Shown here: positions 36,286 to 59,762 of the stretch, in pieces
Numbering within the stretch: position 1 is the first letter of the stretch
Layout of the letters: the number at the start of each line of letters is the position of its first letter
Source of the DNA: Heterobilharzia americana
Taxonomy: Eukaryota; Platyhelminthes; Trematoda; Strigeidida; Schistosomatidae
Length of the DNA: 64,000 nt
Reading direction: 5' to 3'
NCBI GenBank assembly: GCA_944470555.2
Contig: OX104130.1
Location: 46,099,491-46,163,490 of the forward strand
Made by a program: the position numbers and the translations under genes
The notes under the pieces: model-generated
The model's database searches: none
What the model was told of the DNA's origin: nothing
The model's input: the letters and a program-made list of their open reading frames with translations, nothing else

Positions 36286-36806
36286 TTTGTATAAATTATG
36301 GTGTGTTGTGGTAAGACCTTGGAAAAGCCTGACTCGAAGTGTAAATGGATTGAATATAGAAAGAAAGGGTCCCAAGTATATACGAGACTAATCATATGCA
36401 AGGTCAGCGTTAGGAGTGAACCGTGAGAATCAAGTGCGTTAGGGAATTTGTATTAGTTAAAGTCAAGACGAATCATAGGTTCATTAATTGTGGCCACAGC
36501 AACAAAGTACTGTAACGCACAAGGACGTCTGAAATGCCGTGGCTCAGGTTTAACGTGGTAGTAATGGGATTTGCAAGCCCGACTTAAAGAGGTACTTTTG
36601 TGCATAGGAGAATTATAATCAGGTAAAATAGCTATTCAATACTATCTGGTTTCAGCTGGGTATTTGGGATGTTAACCATCCAAAATCTTGTTTAGGTATT
36701 GAACAGTCAGTTAAAACAACTAGAACAGCTTATTCGAAAACTAAACTCATAAATGACGTATATTTGTATTTATGCATTGATAGGTCACAAAAATCATACT
36801 TAAACA

Positions 36807-48477
<11,671 letters not shown>

Positions 48478-48479
<2 letters not shown>

Positions 48480-48556
48480 GTGACCTAGAGGATAGATAAA
48501 GCGGGACTATTGCCTAAAAGTTAAGTATGCAACATTCAAACCTCAGTATCCAATAT
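48478..48556 (+). repeat. tRNA-derived SINE relic abutting the DHFR start codon, antisense
   Basis: On the plus strand, TGTGACCTAGAGGATAG (box A-like TGACCTAGAGG) is followed by CAACATTCAAACCTCAG (box B-like ATTCAAACC), spaced about 45 nt apart. Its 5' end overlaps the DHFR ATG, so DHFR's immediate 5' leader is the reverse complement of this element. Confidence 0.6.
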
Positions 48557-49005
48557 CTGTTTACGAGTTAGTGAGAACCAGTTGGTTTCTTCACGTTCGC
48601 TTTTAGATCTTGCTAAATGGTTCCTGATTTTTGGTGCATTCCGATGAGGAAGATATACCCACTCGCCTGCTGTAGCTGTGGTTAGCCCGACGGGCTGTTG
48701 TGCGTTGTTTAAATTTGTAGGGATTGCATAATTTTTCCAAGGATGTGTTCCTACAGTGTTGAGCCAACCGACAGTTGGTTGAACTGGTTGTAAAAAGAGG
48801 ATGGGAAAGATGTTGAGTGAAATCTAGGGAGAGGAATCGCGATGGAAAAACAAGGTGAAGGGAAGAGGAACACAAGGGAAGGAGAAACCTTTGATAGATT
48901 CATGGGGGACAGATGATATATCAAAAGTGTCTAACCACACAGTCAGAGAAAACAGAATGAGCGAGTAAGATTCTAGGAGGGGTTATCGGAATACAAATAG
49001 TAATG
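48557..49005. other. Stretch upstream of DHFR, possible LINE 3' end
   Basis: A 90-codon minus-strand open frame (48875-48603) lies directly downstream, on the same strand, of the LINE tail at 49300-49010 and may be its 3' UTR. There is no motif to confirm this. Any DHFR promoter should also lie here. Confidence 0.3.
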
Positions 49006-49009
49006 CTAT

Positions 49010-49300
49010 TTATAGGGTATGGTAACCCGACGGGACGTCTGGCAGAAAAGTATAAGGCCAGGTTCGCCATGATGATGGCAGCACAAGCCATTCAGTATAT
49101 GGATGACCGTGCTGGTTCGTGTGCAGGCGGCGGGCAGTATTAACACAGTCCTTATCCCGGCCGGATGAGGACAAACCGTGTGTCACTGCATAGCTGCTCA
49201 ACCTCTTCTTGAAGCTGACAATAGTCGGTTCAGTTCCAGTCTCGACAGGTAAAGCGTTCCAGTGGCCGCAAACACTCAGAAAGGAGCACGAATGCATAAA
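49010..49300 (-). pseudogene. LINE C-terminal tail (CR1/Jockey-like), minus strand
   Basis: The minus strand encodes SFLSVCGHWNALPVETGTEP, then TIVSFKKRLSSYA (49285-49200), the FF..R...WN.LP......SFK.RL ending typical of CR1-like LINE proteins. Two further minus-strand open frames upstream (to 49850) carry no clear domain. Confidence 0.65.
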
Positions 49301-49759
49301 GGTTTTGTCTCTTAAGTAGGTGGTTCTGTTGTGGTCGTCACGAAGACTGCTACGTTGGCCGTTAGGTAGGATTCCACTGTTCGGATGGCTTTTATCAGGC
49401 TGCTACACGGCCTGTGATAGCTAAAAGAACAAATCTCTAGGTCTTTCGGCCTGTCGCCACAAGGTTTTTGCCACACTCCAACAAAACCTTTTTCACCCGC
49501 CTTCGATTTTTTTCCAAGAGGTTGGTGACTCCTTATAGGTTTGGTGGTGCACTGACGTCGTGGACCTCTAAGTGAGGCTGCCAATAGCCTCGTCAGGCTT
49601 CAAAAAGAATTCCGGTGTGAGGGTGCCTAATTGCCTTCCCATGGAGTGCAGTAGTGTGCATGCTCTGGACACACGTCCTAGATAATTGGAGCCAGTTTCT
49701 AGTCATTATTGGTCTCAGGACTTTCTCCATGGTGGTATGGTATTCCAATGTGGTAACGT

Positions 49760-52690
49760 GATTCTTGATTATATCTTTCTGTTGGTTTCTTGTTGTGCTT
49801 GGCTCACGCTGTACCTCTGATATTTGTGACGCAGAGATCTCCGTCGACAACTATTCCTTGTTCAAGAGGGACAGACTACATGGTAAGGGAGGAGGGTGCA
49901 TTATCTATATAAAGTCCGACATCGCTGCCAAGCAGCTCCCAACATTGAGCTAAACGAGACTGATGACTCAGTATGGATTATCGCCAAACTTACTCGCTCC
50001 ACATCCCTCCTAATAGGATACATTTACCGCCCCCCTTCCTCTTCAGTCGAATACGACGACAAGCTAACAAGCGTATTCGCTCGTGTGGCAACACTACCAC
50101 ACACAGCGGAATCATATGTGGTGACTTTAACATGCCAGATATAACGTGAAAACCAATCACCTATCCAGAGCGCTTTGATGGACTCATAGGCATTCTTGAA
50201 ACAGAGGGTTGGCAACAACATGTGGAGCACCTTACCAGGTACAATAGTGTCCTAGACCTAGTCTTCACAAACGGAATCACACCCACAAAACTCCAAGTAG
50301 GTACACGATTTCCAGGTAGCGATCACGAGATTCTATATGGATAATTCAACGTATCCAGCACAACATTAGCCCAAAAGTCAGGAACAGTTCTAGCCAGAAA
50401 CTACAAGTATGCCAAATGGTATGAACTATAGTCGTTTCTGTGCTGCCTAGATTGGAGCCCCTACTTTACCGTCAGTTCAGCCGAACAACTCATTGATTTA
50501 TTTTATGAATATGTAGACACGGCTCAAGACTACATTGCTCCACCGCTCCAAAGAGAAATTAAGAAAAACAGAGTTGACTATATACCTACGAAAAAACGCG
50601 ACCGCTTGCGAAACCATGCCAGAGAGTAGTATAGGTCGAATGACTTTTCATCGCTTGTCACACTCAAAGACACATACGACACATTCAAGGTAAAAAGAGT
50701 ACTAGAAGCCGTCAAACAAGGGCGCATTCAATGTAGCAAAACTAGTAATACAGAAGCACTAGTGAGACTGATGAAAACCCGGATAAGCAGCTCCGGAAAT
50801 AGTACCTCTATTTTGATCAAAGACAACGGCATCCTCTACGACAACCGACTACAAGTCATCGAGCCGTTCGGTAGCCAGTTTACAAGCTACTTTATACAAG
50901 AGGACGAAATTAAAGTCATTGGTGCACCGTCAACACCGACTCACTCGATAAGTACTGTGCCTTCACTAAACTAAACGTTTCTGTAGCTATAGCGCCACTT
51001 CGAACCTGATACTGTGCTGGACGTGATGGAATTCCGACCATCTTGATAAAAAGAGGTGAGGAAGATATACCGCTGATTCTCTTGAAGCCTTCAATACGTC
51101 CCTCTCCAGTGGCAACTACCCTAGAGCTGGAAACTATCGTACATATGTCCCGAGCATAAATGTGGACCAACATCTAATACAGAAAACCACCGACCTATAA
51201 ACATCACGTCAGCAGTATCCAGGGCTATGGAAAAGGTGATTGTGGGAGCAGTTGTCGACCACATGATGATAAACCAATTGTTGTCACCAGCACAAAATGG
51301 ATTCTTGAAAGGTCGGTCATGCACTACCAGCCATCTTGACTAACTGGACAGCGTTACAAGCAAGCATGTCCAAAGCTTGTTTGTGACTACCCTTTTCTTA
51401 GACTTCAAGCAAGCATTCGATAAGGTGCCTCACAAACGCATGGTTTCAAAGAGCCGTTACTGTCATCGCTCAGAACGTCTTTAGAGGGTCGCTTCTAAGC
51501 GGTAAAATTCAGTGACTACTACTCCTCCCCTAGACCTGTACAAAGTGGTATCGTCCAAGGTAGTGTACCAGGACCGATACGTTTCCTAGTTTATGTAAAC
51601 GATATCTGCAGTGTTATCCGAAATGGCACACCTTACCTTTTCGCAGACAACTTGAAGATAGTCTACAGCTTTTCCCGTGCAGCGCTGGCACAAGGTTTCT
51701 CTCAAATACAAGAAGATCTGAAGAGAATATCCACATGAAGCGTGACCTGGCAGCTTCCTCTAAACGCAAATAAAAGTGGCATCCTCCACTTCAATGAATC
51801 CCACCTAGAAGTAACACTACACTTAAGTGACATCGCACTGCAGATATGAAACACTGTGAAAGGCCTCAGAATCACCTACTTTAGAAGTTTGACCTTTGCA
51901 GAGTATGCACATTCAATAGTTTCCAAAGGCGGAAGACTCATTGGTCTTCTACACAGAGAGACACTCACACTCGAGGCAAAATGTATACTGTACAAGGTTG
52001 TGGTTCGCTCAGTATTAGAGTACTGCACGGTTATCCATGGTAACATGGAAGTGTCGGACAGAATTCGATTAGAGGACATTCAACGAAACTTACTCGGTGC
52101 CTACTAATGCATAACGAAGGACTCACATACAAGGCAAGATGCAAAAACTAGAACTAGATCACTCTGGCTGAGACGCCTGAAGCCCAACCTAACATTTCCT
52201 TTTCCCCTTTTGTTTGGAAACTCTAAAACGAAATGTGCTATCACTTTTAAATCAGCACAGGCATATAATCTGCATCATCCCAATAAACAAGTATGCTGCT
52301 GTATGCTGTAGAACAAACTTCCCGCTCCTATACGAGGATGTCGTTCTCTCGGCCAGTTTCAACGATTACCTAGTGAATTCCTCCTATTCAACGAATCTCA
52401 TCAATTCCTTGACGACCAAACCACAAAGGGTTATACCATGTACGATGGTGCCACTGGTACCTAGACTCAAAAGAGACTGGCAGCAATGGCAGAAGCATAC
52501 AATGTCGAAACCAAAAGCGTCAGTTACGTCAAAACCTAATTTCTGAAAAAGAAAACGACCAAGAGTGAACAGGAAGCGGAGTGCGACACGATATGCAACA
52601 GTGAACTCAGTAGCTACTCTAATGTAACCTACATTTCTTCTTAACCTAACTGACCTCACGACTTGACACCTTTTTCTTAAAATTCGTCCC
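49760..52690 (+). mobile_element. CR1-like LINE copy A, decayed
   Basis: Endonuclease part at 49760-50340: ISVDNYSLFKRDRLHGKGGG, CIIYIKSDIAAK, LLIGYIYRPPSSSVEYDD, a CGDFNMPDI-like block at 50115-50135, and GSDHEILYG at 50317-50343 (S-D-H catalytic block). RT part at 51180-51700: RPINITSAVSRAMEKV, QNGFLKGRSCTT, LDFKQAFDKVPHKRM, then QGSVPGPIRFLVYVNDIC and PYLFADNLKIVYS (YADD decayed to FADN). Thumb at 51856-52107 (GGRLIGLLHRETLTL, LYKVVVRSVLEYCTV). C-terminal piece to 52546. Many stops. Resembles the schistosome CR1-like elements (SR1 type); exact family not assigned. Confidence 0.82.
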
Positions 52691-52999
52691 TTGAAATAAC
52701 CTCTCTACTCCGGATTGATAAATGAACCGTCTGTCGATGCATTTTTGCAGCATGTAACATTTTTTATCATTTGCTCTTTGTTATCAGTACTTACATGTAA
52801 GTACTCTGCACCACCATATAGTTTCGATATCCCCGATGTGCTAATACTCATTAGGCAACACCATGACCATCCCTCCTGTGACCAGATAAAGGGTGGTTGC
52901 CATCTTAGAAAAAACCATGAATATCACTTAGATGTTTATAACTTCATCAAACGTTTGTACATAGGTATATATATATACCTACTTGCAGAAGATTTTATG

Positions 53000-54270
53000 G
53001 CAAGGTTTCATCACGCCTTTATGAAGAACGGATCATGCATTACGTGCCATTTCGGCTTCTTCAAGCTCATTACTAGTAGTCGTGAGGCACGCAAAATAGT
53101 CATCGTACTGTACTTCGATATATCGAAGGCATTTGACATGGTTTCGCATAATATACTATTCGAAAAGTTAAACGCTATGGGTACTAGCAACCCTTTGCTA
53201 AGCTGGCTAAAATCATTTCTCAATGATTGCACCCAAATAACAAAAATCAATTCAGCTTCTTCTACTCTGAGATACATCACAAGTGGAGTTGTGCAAAGTA
53301 GCGTTCTCGGGCCTCTTTTGTTTATTATCTACATCAAAAGTGTTTGCAACTGCTTTGCCATAGGTGATGCCTTTCTATATGCCGCCGACCTGAAAGTCGT
53401 TTACCCTTGTCATAGCCATGAGCTAGGTGACACTATGACTGCTATTCGACATGAACTAGAAAAGCTTTCTTCTTGGTATGCTGATACCCTTCCACAGTTC
53501 AACATCAACAAATGCGGATGGATCTGCATTGGTAACAGTAACCTTGACTTGATATTTGAAGTATCTGGACAACAGTTACCAAAACTTGGTTCCGCCCCAG
53601 ACTTCAGTTTCTCCGAGCAGGCAGCCTATAGCGAAACTGAGTCACTCAGACTCCCAGGATGCATCATTCTTAACTTTTATAGTGCTGAATTAGGGGACCT
53701 ACTCTACAAAGTATGCGTCGCCCAATTCTAGAATACTGCTCATTTGTCATGAGCAGCTTTCGATTAGACGATGAACTAAAAACCGAAGGGGTATAGCGCC
53801 ACTTTACATTAGGAATACTAGGAGCTGGCCGCAACCTTGACTACATCTCCAGATGCAACATGCTAGGACTAGAACCTCTCTGGAAGGGGTGACTTAGAAT
53901 GAATCTTATACTTTATCATAACCTACGTTCTAAATGCACTCATGCGGTCTGGGAATTAAAACGGTCGTGACATCTATTTACAATATATGTGATCACAAAC
54001 TGTTAGCTAAATCTGAGTGTTGTAAGGCCAGTGCGCGAGGCAATTTCTTCCTCAGCAAGTTCTCTCACATCTGGAATAGACTTCCTAAGGAAATACGTAC
54101 TGCAGATTCATAACTTGTCTTTCGCTCCTCACTTGAAAAACTCCTGACGGACAATAAGTCTGTTGCTCGTTTGGTCACTATATATACATTCTGGGCCAAT
54201 GAAAACATACTAGGACCCCTGAATGTGTAAATTAAGGCTAACATCAACCCTAAGTACTTTTTCTTTAATG
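53000..54270 (+). mobile_element. CR1-like LINE copy B, decayed and 5'-truncated
   Basis: Begins within the RT. A long open frame (53000-53731) encodes FHHAFMKNGSCITCHFGFFK, IVIVLYFDISKAFDMVSHNI (motif A), TSGVVQSSVLGPLLFIIYIK (motif B, usual QGSVLGP altered to QSSVLGP) and FLYAADLKVVYPC (motif C YADD altered to YAAD). The first catalytic Asp of motif C is lost. A C-terminal piece at 54060-54240 has HIWNRLPKEIRTADS and FRSSLEKLL. The 338-codon open frame starts upstream at 52715 in unrelated sequence. Confidence 0.82.
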
Positions 54271-54719
54271 GGCCCTAACATTATCGCACGGGGCGTTTGA
54301 CTACTATTCCACTAGCTTAGGTTGAGTAGTCAGTAAAGCAAACATTGGTAAAGTATATGACACCTTGGTGTGGGATCAGTTTTACCCGTACGTCTACAAA
54401 CAAACGCGGTACATCCAAAAACGTGTACGAATTTTACGTAGGAAAACCATAAGAGTCATTTTTATATTCATAAATTAAAATGTACACATAGCTCGAGCGT
54501 CTCTAAGAAGATAGGAACTTCTCTCTCCCCAAGTTCGTCTTGTGTGGTATATCGTTCTCCGGTTTCTGCTTATACTTTTCTTTTCTCCTTCTCTTTACGG
54601 CTTACGTCTGAAGAGAAAACCTTGAGTATAATTTCGACCAAAATTGTCAACCCACCGAATATATTACTTCATACTTGATGCCAGAAATTATTGAAAGAAC
54701 CCATCAACTGGCCCTCCCT

Positions 54720-56480
54720 TATTGATTTTCAACTTTCCGAAACGTTCCACAGCAAACCCGTCCAGTTACCAACAGCCTGGATGCAACCAAGTACGAAAAC
54801 CAAACCTCAATAAATGATCTAAGGCTTCTGGGCGGTCATAATGGCGGCGAAAGTCTGGACAAACAACTAAATCTGAGAAATAAACTCACCTAATGACTTA
54901 TGGAAAGGCTGGTATGGATATGGCAGTTTTATTACTGGAAATATTTACTCTCTCATTAGATTCTGGGACGTATCCTGACAAGCGGAAAGCTGCTTATATT
55001 CCGTCAAAGCATCATTCAGGAGCCAAGACCAGCGTTAGCAATTACAGACCAATTAACATAACCCCGATCATCCCAAGGATTATGGAAAAGGTGATTCGAA
55101 AACAAATGTCTGCTTATCTGCTGGAATCTAACTATACTTACTCATCCTAATATGGTTTTCTGAAAAGACCTTGCACTACAAACCTGCTTGAACTTTTTAA
55201 CGAGATCACCAGCAAAAGGGATCAGAAAAAGATGGTGATAATACTTTACTTCGACACCACTAAAGCCCTCGACGGAGTCCCACACAACTTGGTTATCAAT
55301 AGGCTAAGAACCCTTGGCATCTGTAGTCCACTTTTAGACTGGTTAGAATCCTTTCTCCGTAACCATTACCTAATAACAAACGTTGGATCAACTGTCTCAG
55401 AGCCTAAACCAATAACCAGCGGAGTTGCCCAGGGCAGCGTCTTAGGTCCGCTTCTCTTCATAACATACATCAGTAGCACACGTAGGTGTTTCAAGGTAGA
55501 CAAGCCATTTTTATATGCGGATGACCTAAAGGTAGCATACACATGTCCTAGCAGTGACTCAACTTTGACCATTAGCACTATACAAGAGGAACTAAGATAT
55601 GTTAGCAAATGGTGCAATACATCACGACTAGAATTTAGCACAGAAAATGTGGCCGGATATGCGTAGGTGACCATAGACTCGAACTAAACTCAATGACAGC
55701 CGGGCATTCGCTCCCAAAACTGAAGTCCATACAAGACTTATGGCTCAAATATCCTAACGACTTAACCTTCTCTGAGCACGCATTCCCAGAGGTATCGAAA
55801 TCACGCAAACCGGTGGGTTCCTTATCACGGAACTTCTACAGTACCGAATCTAGAGTTATCCTGTATAAAACACGTGTCCGACCATTGCTCGAATATTGTT
55901 CATCTATATGCAGCAGTATAAGGGTTACGGGTAGACTGAAGTTCGAAGGAGTGCAGATATACTTATCGATGAGAATACTCAACGAGAATAAGGACGTAAA
56001 ATGTGCCACCAGGTGCAATATCCTAGGACTTGAACCACTATGGAACCTGATACTGTTTTGTAAGCTCCTTAACAGGTTAACTTATAGCACACGCACAGAT
56101 ATGCGTCCATAAACAAAACTGCATACGGGCTAAGAAATGTAACCGCAACAGTAGCAATTGAGCATTTCAGAACAGTCACTAGGGAGGACTTTGTGAAAAA
56201 ATATGCCCGGATGTGGAACGGCTTACCTGAGGAAGTAGGAGAGTCAAACACTTTGACCAGGTTCATAAGACAGCTTAACTCTACACTACAGGACAACATC
56301 ATAAAAAGCACCACAAATACTGCTACCAGAACTACAGACATATTAGGAACTCTCAATATATAGACAATTTCCAACCTGAAAGATGAAGAGCCTACACCTG
56401 CTTGTTGTTTCCTCAACCGAAATTTCATATACCTGCAACATGGAGATAGCATTAGACTATGAAGAAACTGGACTATGATG
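54720..56480 (+). mobile_element. CR1-like LINE copy C, decayed
   Basis: Begins in the connecting domain before RT. Frame 54893-55150 encodes YPDKRKAAYIPSKHHSGAKT, SNYRPINITPIIPRIMEKVI; frame 55232-55666 carries the best preserved RT core here: VIILYFDTTKALDGVPHNLV (motif A, with A-F-D changed to A-L-D), SGVAQGSVLGPLLFITYI (motif B) and FLYADDLKVAYTC (intact YADD). Thumb at 55693-56112 (VILYKTRVRPLLEYCSSI). The tail continues to FVKKYARMWNGLPEEVGES, RFIRQL near 56190-56280. Four or more frame breaks. Confidence 0.85.
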
Positions 56481-56734
56481 AAAACTGACCGAATTATCTG
56501 GAAATCTGAACGTCAAACGAACAAGGGATTCAACCCGAATCCTCGAAGACCCACATCATCAAGATAACCTTCAACGATGACAATAGGACACAAATGAGGG
56601 ATATACGTTACCAATTCTAGACGCCCCACTTCTTTTTCAAACAATAAAACTATGTTTCCGCGAAAATTACTGTCCATAAAACAAGAATTACCAATCCCAT
56701 TCATTCATTTGACTCTCCCACCATGTGAACATTT

Positions 56735-56860
56735 ATCAATTCTTGAACTACTCAACCTTCTGGATGGTCATAATGCCAGCAAAAATCTGGACAGACAGTA
56801 AAATCCGGGAGATCGACTCACCTATCAATTTTAAAGTGAATATATTCACAACGATGCTAT
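56735..56860 (+). mobile_element. CR1-like LINE scrap D
   Basis: CTTCTGGATGGTCATAATGC, then AGCAAAAATCTGGACAGAC repeats, with substitutions, the 54825-54890 segment at the start of copy C (CTTCTGGGCGGTCATAATGG...). It follows about 250 bp after the end of copy C, so a fourth copy once began here. Confidence 0.6.
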
Positions 56861-58555
56861 GCAACAGGCTTCTCTAGCACTTCATGTAACGGTGAGTATA
56901 CCTCCTTGACAATGCTGCATACCTTAACATGAACAGCATGGAACACGCATTGCCATTGGTCCGCAGTTTTTTTCAAATGTCTATTCCTTTGCACCATAGC
57001 ATCTCGTTGTGGTGGCGTGAATCTATGTTGCTGTGGGTGATAACACTTGAATAGATATTCACTTGGACTACGTGGTTATTTGAGACCTACAGGTTCTCAA
57101 CATCGTTATTGTGGGTTCTTTTGGCACCCGAAACTGTAAGCATGAGAATTTATGGTAAAACAGAAGTTTATATAGCGTAACGGGGCATCGCGAAGACGAA
57201 TCAAACAAGTTGACTGCTTATGATGGAAATTTGAAACTTCGCGCGACTTCGGTGCCACTAACAGTGAAGAAGAGTATGACTAAAAATGATCCAAACGATA
57301 GCGCTCTGTGTATGCTGAAAAGTGGTATTTTCTTGTTCATTTCATAACCTTCGTAATATTTTGATGTATTGAATCGAATTCGATGACCTCCCTTCCGTAC
57401 CATTCAGCTCCCGTAAAATCTTGCACATATTCCAACATACGCCAATGTGATGATGCCTGTAAGGTGGCTTCCCTCATGTTATATTACTAACACGAGAGTG
57501 AAATATTTACCTATTTATTTATCTACTTGCTGTCTGCATCCGAACATGTAGGTTCTCCGACTAAAACATCCGCTCACCTCATAAGGAAGAGAACCGAAAC
57601 TGACCTCATATGAGGCGCCAACCTTACACTTCGTGGGTAGCAGAATGAGAACAGCTTATGGACTGGGTTACAACTTTAGCCTAATTTATTCCTATTAAGT
57701 TTTTTCATAGACATAGAACCAAACACTCACTACATGCTGCTTCACACTGTATCATACTGATCCCAAGCTTTGTTGTCTGTCCATACCAGGATTTAAATCC
57801 AATTTTAAATGCTCTCCGTAGACAACAGGACTTTATTCAGTATTCCCACTTCTTCAGCTTTATATACTCTCGGCATTTGATATTCTATGTACCTTTACTG
57901 TTTATGCGACTCATTAACCGAAGAGTCGGGGCGTAGTCACAGCCCTCTGGTTAAAGCTCATGCTAAGTGGTAATGTCTGTGTTGCTAGTCTCTGTTGTTA
58001 TGTGGCAAAATGGTCATCATCTAATGCTTTTAACCATCGGCATGTGAATTACTGCATCCTGACAGACTATGTATCATGTGGCGATGTATTCTTTCGAAAT
58101 TTTCTCGGCCTCGCTGGCAACAATAGCACTCAGATATTGCCCTTAAAAACGGCATATGTTGGTATAATTTATCATTCCAAGTATATATTATTATATTATT
58201 ATTATTATTATTACAAATCGCAACATAGACTAGCCGTCGGTTTACTTTCTTAGTTCTCGGGAATGATAGAGGCCACTTGTACAGTTCCGTAGGAAATCAA
58301 GTTGGATGTGTTCCCAGTCTTAGGAAGACAAAGAAACACCCCGGCTGATTCAGCGCAAGGTTTTACTACATGTGACAACCTGATGTACGGTTATTTTAAT
58401 GCTTCCGATGAACGTCTGAAGTTGCACACACTAGTTTTGGTGTCAATGGGACTGAAGAGAATAACTTACTGTCAAACAAATAATCCCATCGCACCATTCC
58501 TTGCTTTCTTGCAGCATGTGATGGTGGGCTTCCACTCATGAGACGGGTGGGTGAA
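56861..58555. other. Mostly unclassified stretch
   Basis: On the minus strand 57075-56872 is open for about 68 codons (SEYLFKCYHPQQHRFTPPQR, then HLKKTADQWQCVFHAVHVKV) with protein-like composition, but no family is recognised. Another minus-strand open frame (57403-57218) is also unidentified. The rest shows nothing apart from an (ATT)n run. Confidence 0.3.
58187..58214. repeat. (ATT)n microsatellite
   Basis: TTATTATATT followed by about six uninterrupted ATT units. It could be the tail of an RTE insertion in the + orientation, but no element was recognised upstream of it. Confidence 0.8.
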
Positions 58556-58559
58556 AACA

Positions 58560-58960
58560 ACATAAGGCTTCACACACAAGAGCATTGGGTCAAGTTGCCA
58601 CACCTCACAGTACCATAAAAAGAACGACCAGATAGGAAAGACATATCAAACTGGAATAGGTACATAGTATAAGAAGCCGTGTCGCTAAATTTCAATCACT
58701 ACCGTCAAGGAGACCCCACCCAGACACCCCACTGCTCCCTATGCGGCTAAGACCAGCAGTCATAAACCTCATGCACTGTTAACATGTCTTGGCTTGGCAA
58801 CCATGGGCCTTCTCCCAACCTAATCCAACCTCTGTTAGCATTGTGGATCAAGGTGAGCTTTGGCTCCGAATAAGCGAGCAGTCTCACGAAGACGCCTGCG
58901 GTCACTGACCTGTAACGTATCGTATTTTTAAAGAGTGATATTTTGCTGGCGACCACAAAG
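58560..58960 (+). mobile_element. RTE family A 5'-UTR fragment
   Basis: Starts AGGCTTCACACACAAGAGCA, then GGGTCAAGTTGCCACACCTC and continues with AAAGAACGACCAGATAGGAA and the CTCCCAACCTAATCCAACCTC block, in the same order as at 21720-22200. No endonuclease follows. Confidence 0.6.
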
Positions 58961-59199
58961 TTCGAGCTGCTGAAATTCCCCACGTGCTGTGAACGGTTGC
59001 TGCACTCAGTTAATTTAACCTCGTATGCACGTGCGTAATTCGCACAACGAGACCGCTTGATGACTAACCGCAAAGAACTACAGTGTATAAACAGGACATA
59101 AATTTACGAGTTATTAAGAGTCAATTGGAATTCCTCTGGCTTTTCAAACCTGCAAAGCACTGCTCATAATTTTAGCCGCTTTCACATCATTGACTTTGT

Positions 59200-59762
59200 T
59201 CTCAATTTTCGCCCCACCGGGTATATCTACCGTTTCATTTATATCACTTCCTTGTACGGTCCCTGAACTGCTGTCCCATACGGTACCATACCAGTGAATG
59301 CTAAATCGCCCTGATACCGCCTTCCGAAATTATGCGACACCAGTTCCATTACAAAGAAGGCTATTTTCTTACAGCATACAGCACACCTGTAAACTGTGAG
59401 GCGTTTGGTAAGTTCATGTCTACATGGAATTCTGTGCGCAACGAATAAACTGCATGAACACCCTTGGGTCATGAAATCAAACTGGTAAACAATTCCATCG
59501 TCCATTATTAACTGTTCCTCATTGCCTTCAAGGTCTACATAAGTGCCACCTAGGTGATTGAATCCCCTTAACACTGCATCCGCTGTGAACGGCATGATCT
59601 GGCTAAGAAGAGGCACCAGTGAACTTGAAGCATCGTATCGAAATCTATGGCTGCTGGCTATAAGTGCTTCCGCTCTTCCACGTTGACAGCCACGATTGAA
59701 CCATTTAAACGTTTGATGTATACGTTTATGAAGGGGATAATTTCTCCTTAAATACCGTTTAA
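59200..59762 (-). pseudogene. MULE-type transposase C-terminal part with SWIM finger (interrupted by RTE)
   Basis: The minus strand is open from 59762 through a SWIM-type zinc finger C-S-C-S-(7)-C-R-H (CSCSLFVAHRIPCRH, about 59475-59430) to a stop at 59239. Upstream of the finger it encodes YLRRNYPLHKRIHQTFKWF, like the segment after the catalytic core in MULE transposases. At 59762 the frame meets the RTE insertion; the other part is at 62971-63110. The usable open frame has no ATG at its start (a GTG lies at 59614-59616). A domesticated SWIM protein is an alternative, but the broken frame beyond the insertion argues for a fossil. Confidence 0.65.
59750..59762 (+). repeat. Target-site duplication, left copy
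   Basis: AAATACCGTTTAA, identical to 62971-62983 on the other side of the RTE. A flanking T may extend it to 14 bp, but that T is also the end of the AAT tail. Confidence 0.93.

Noticed and set aside
52715..53000. N-terminal ~95 codons of the 338-codon frame as a LINE protein start
   Set aside because: The stretch has no similarity to the endonuclease or RT; the element begins inside the RT near 53000.
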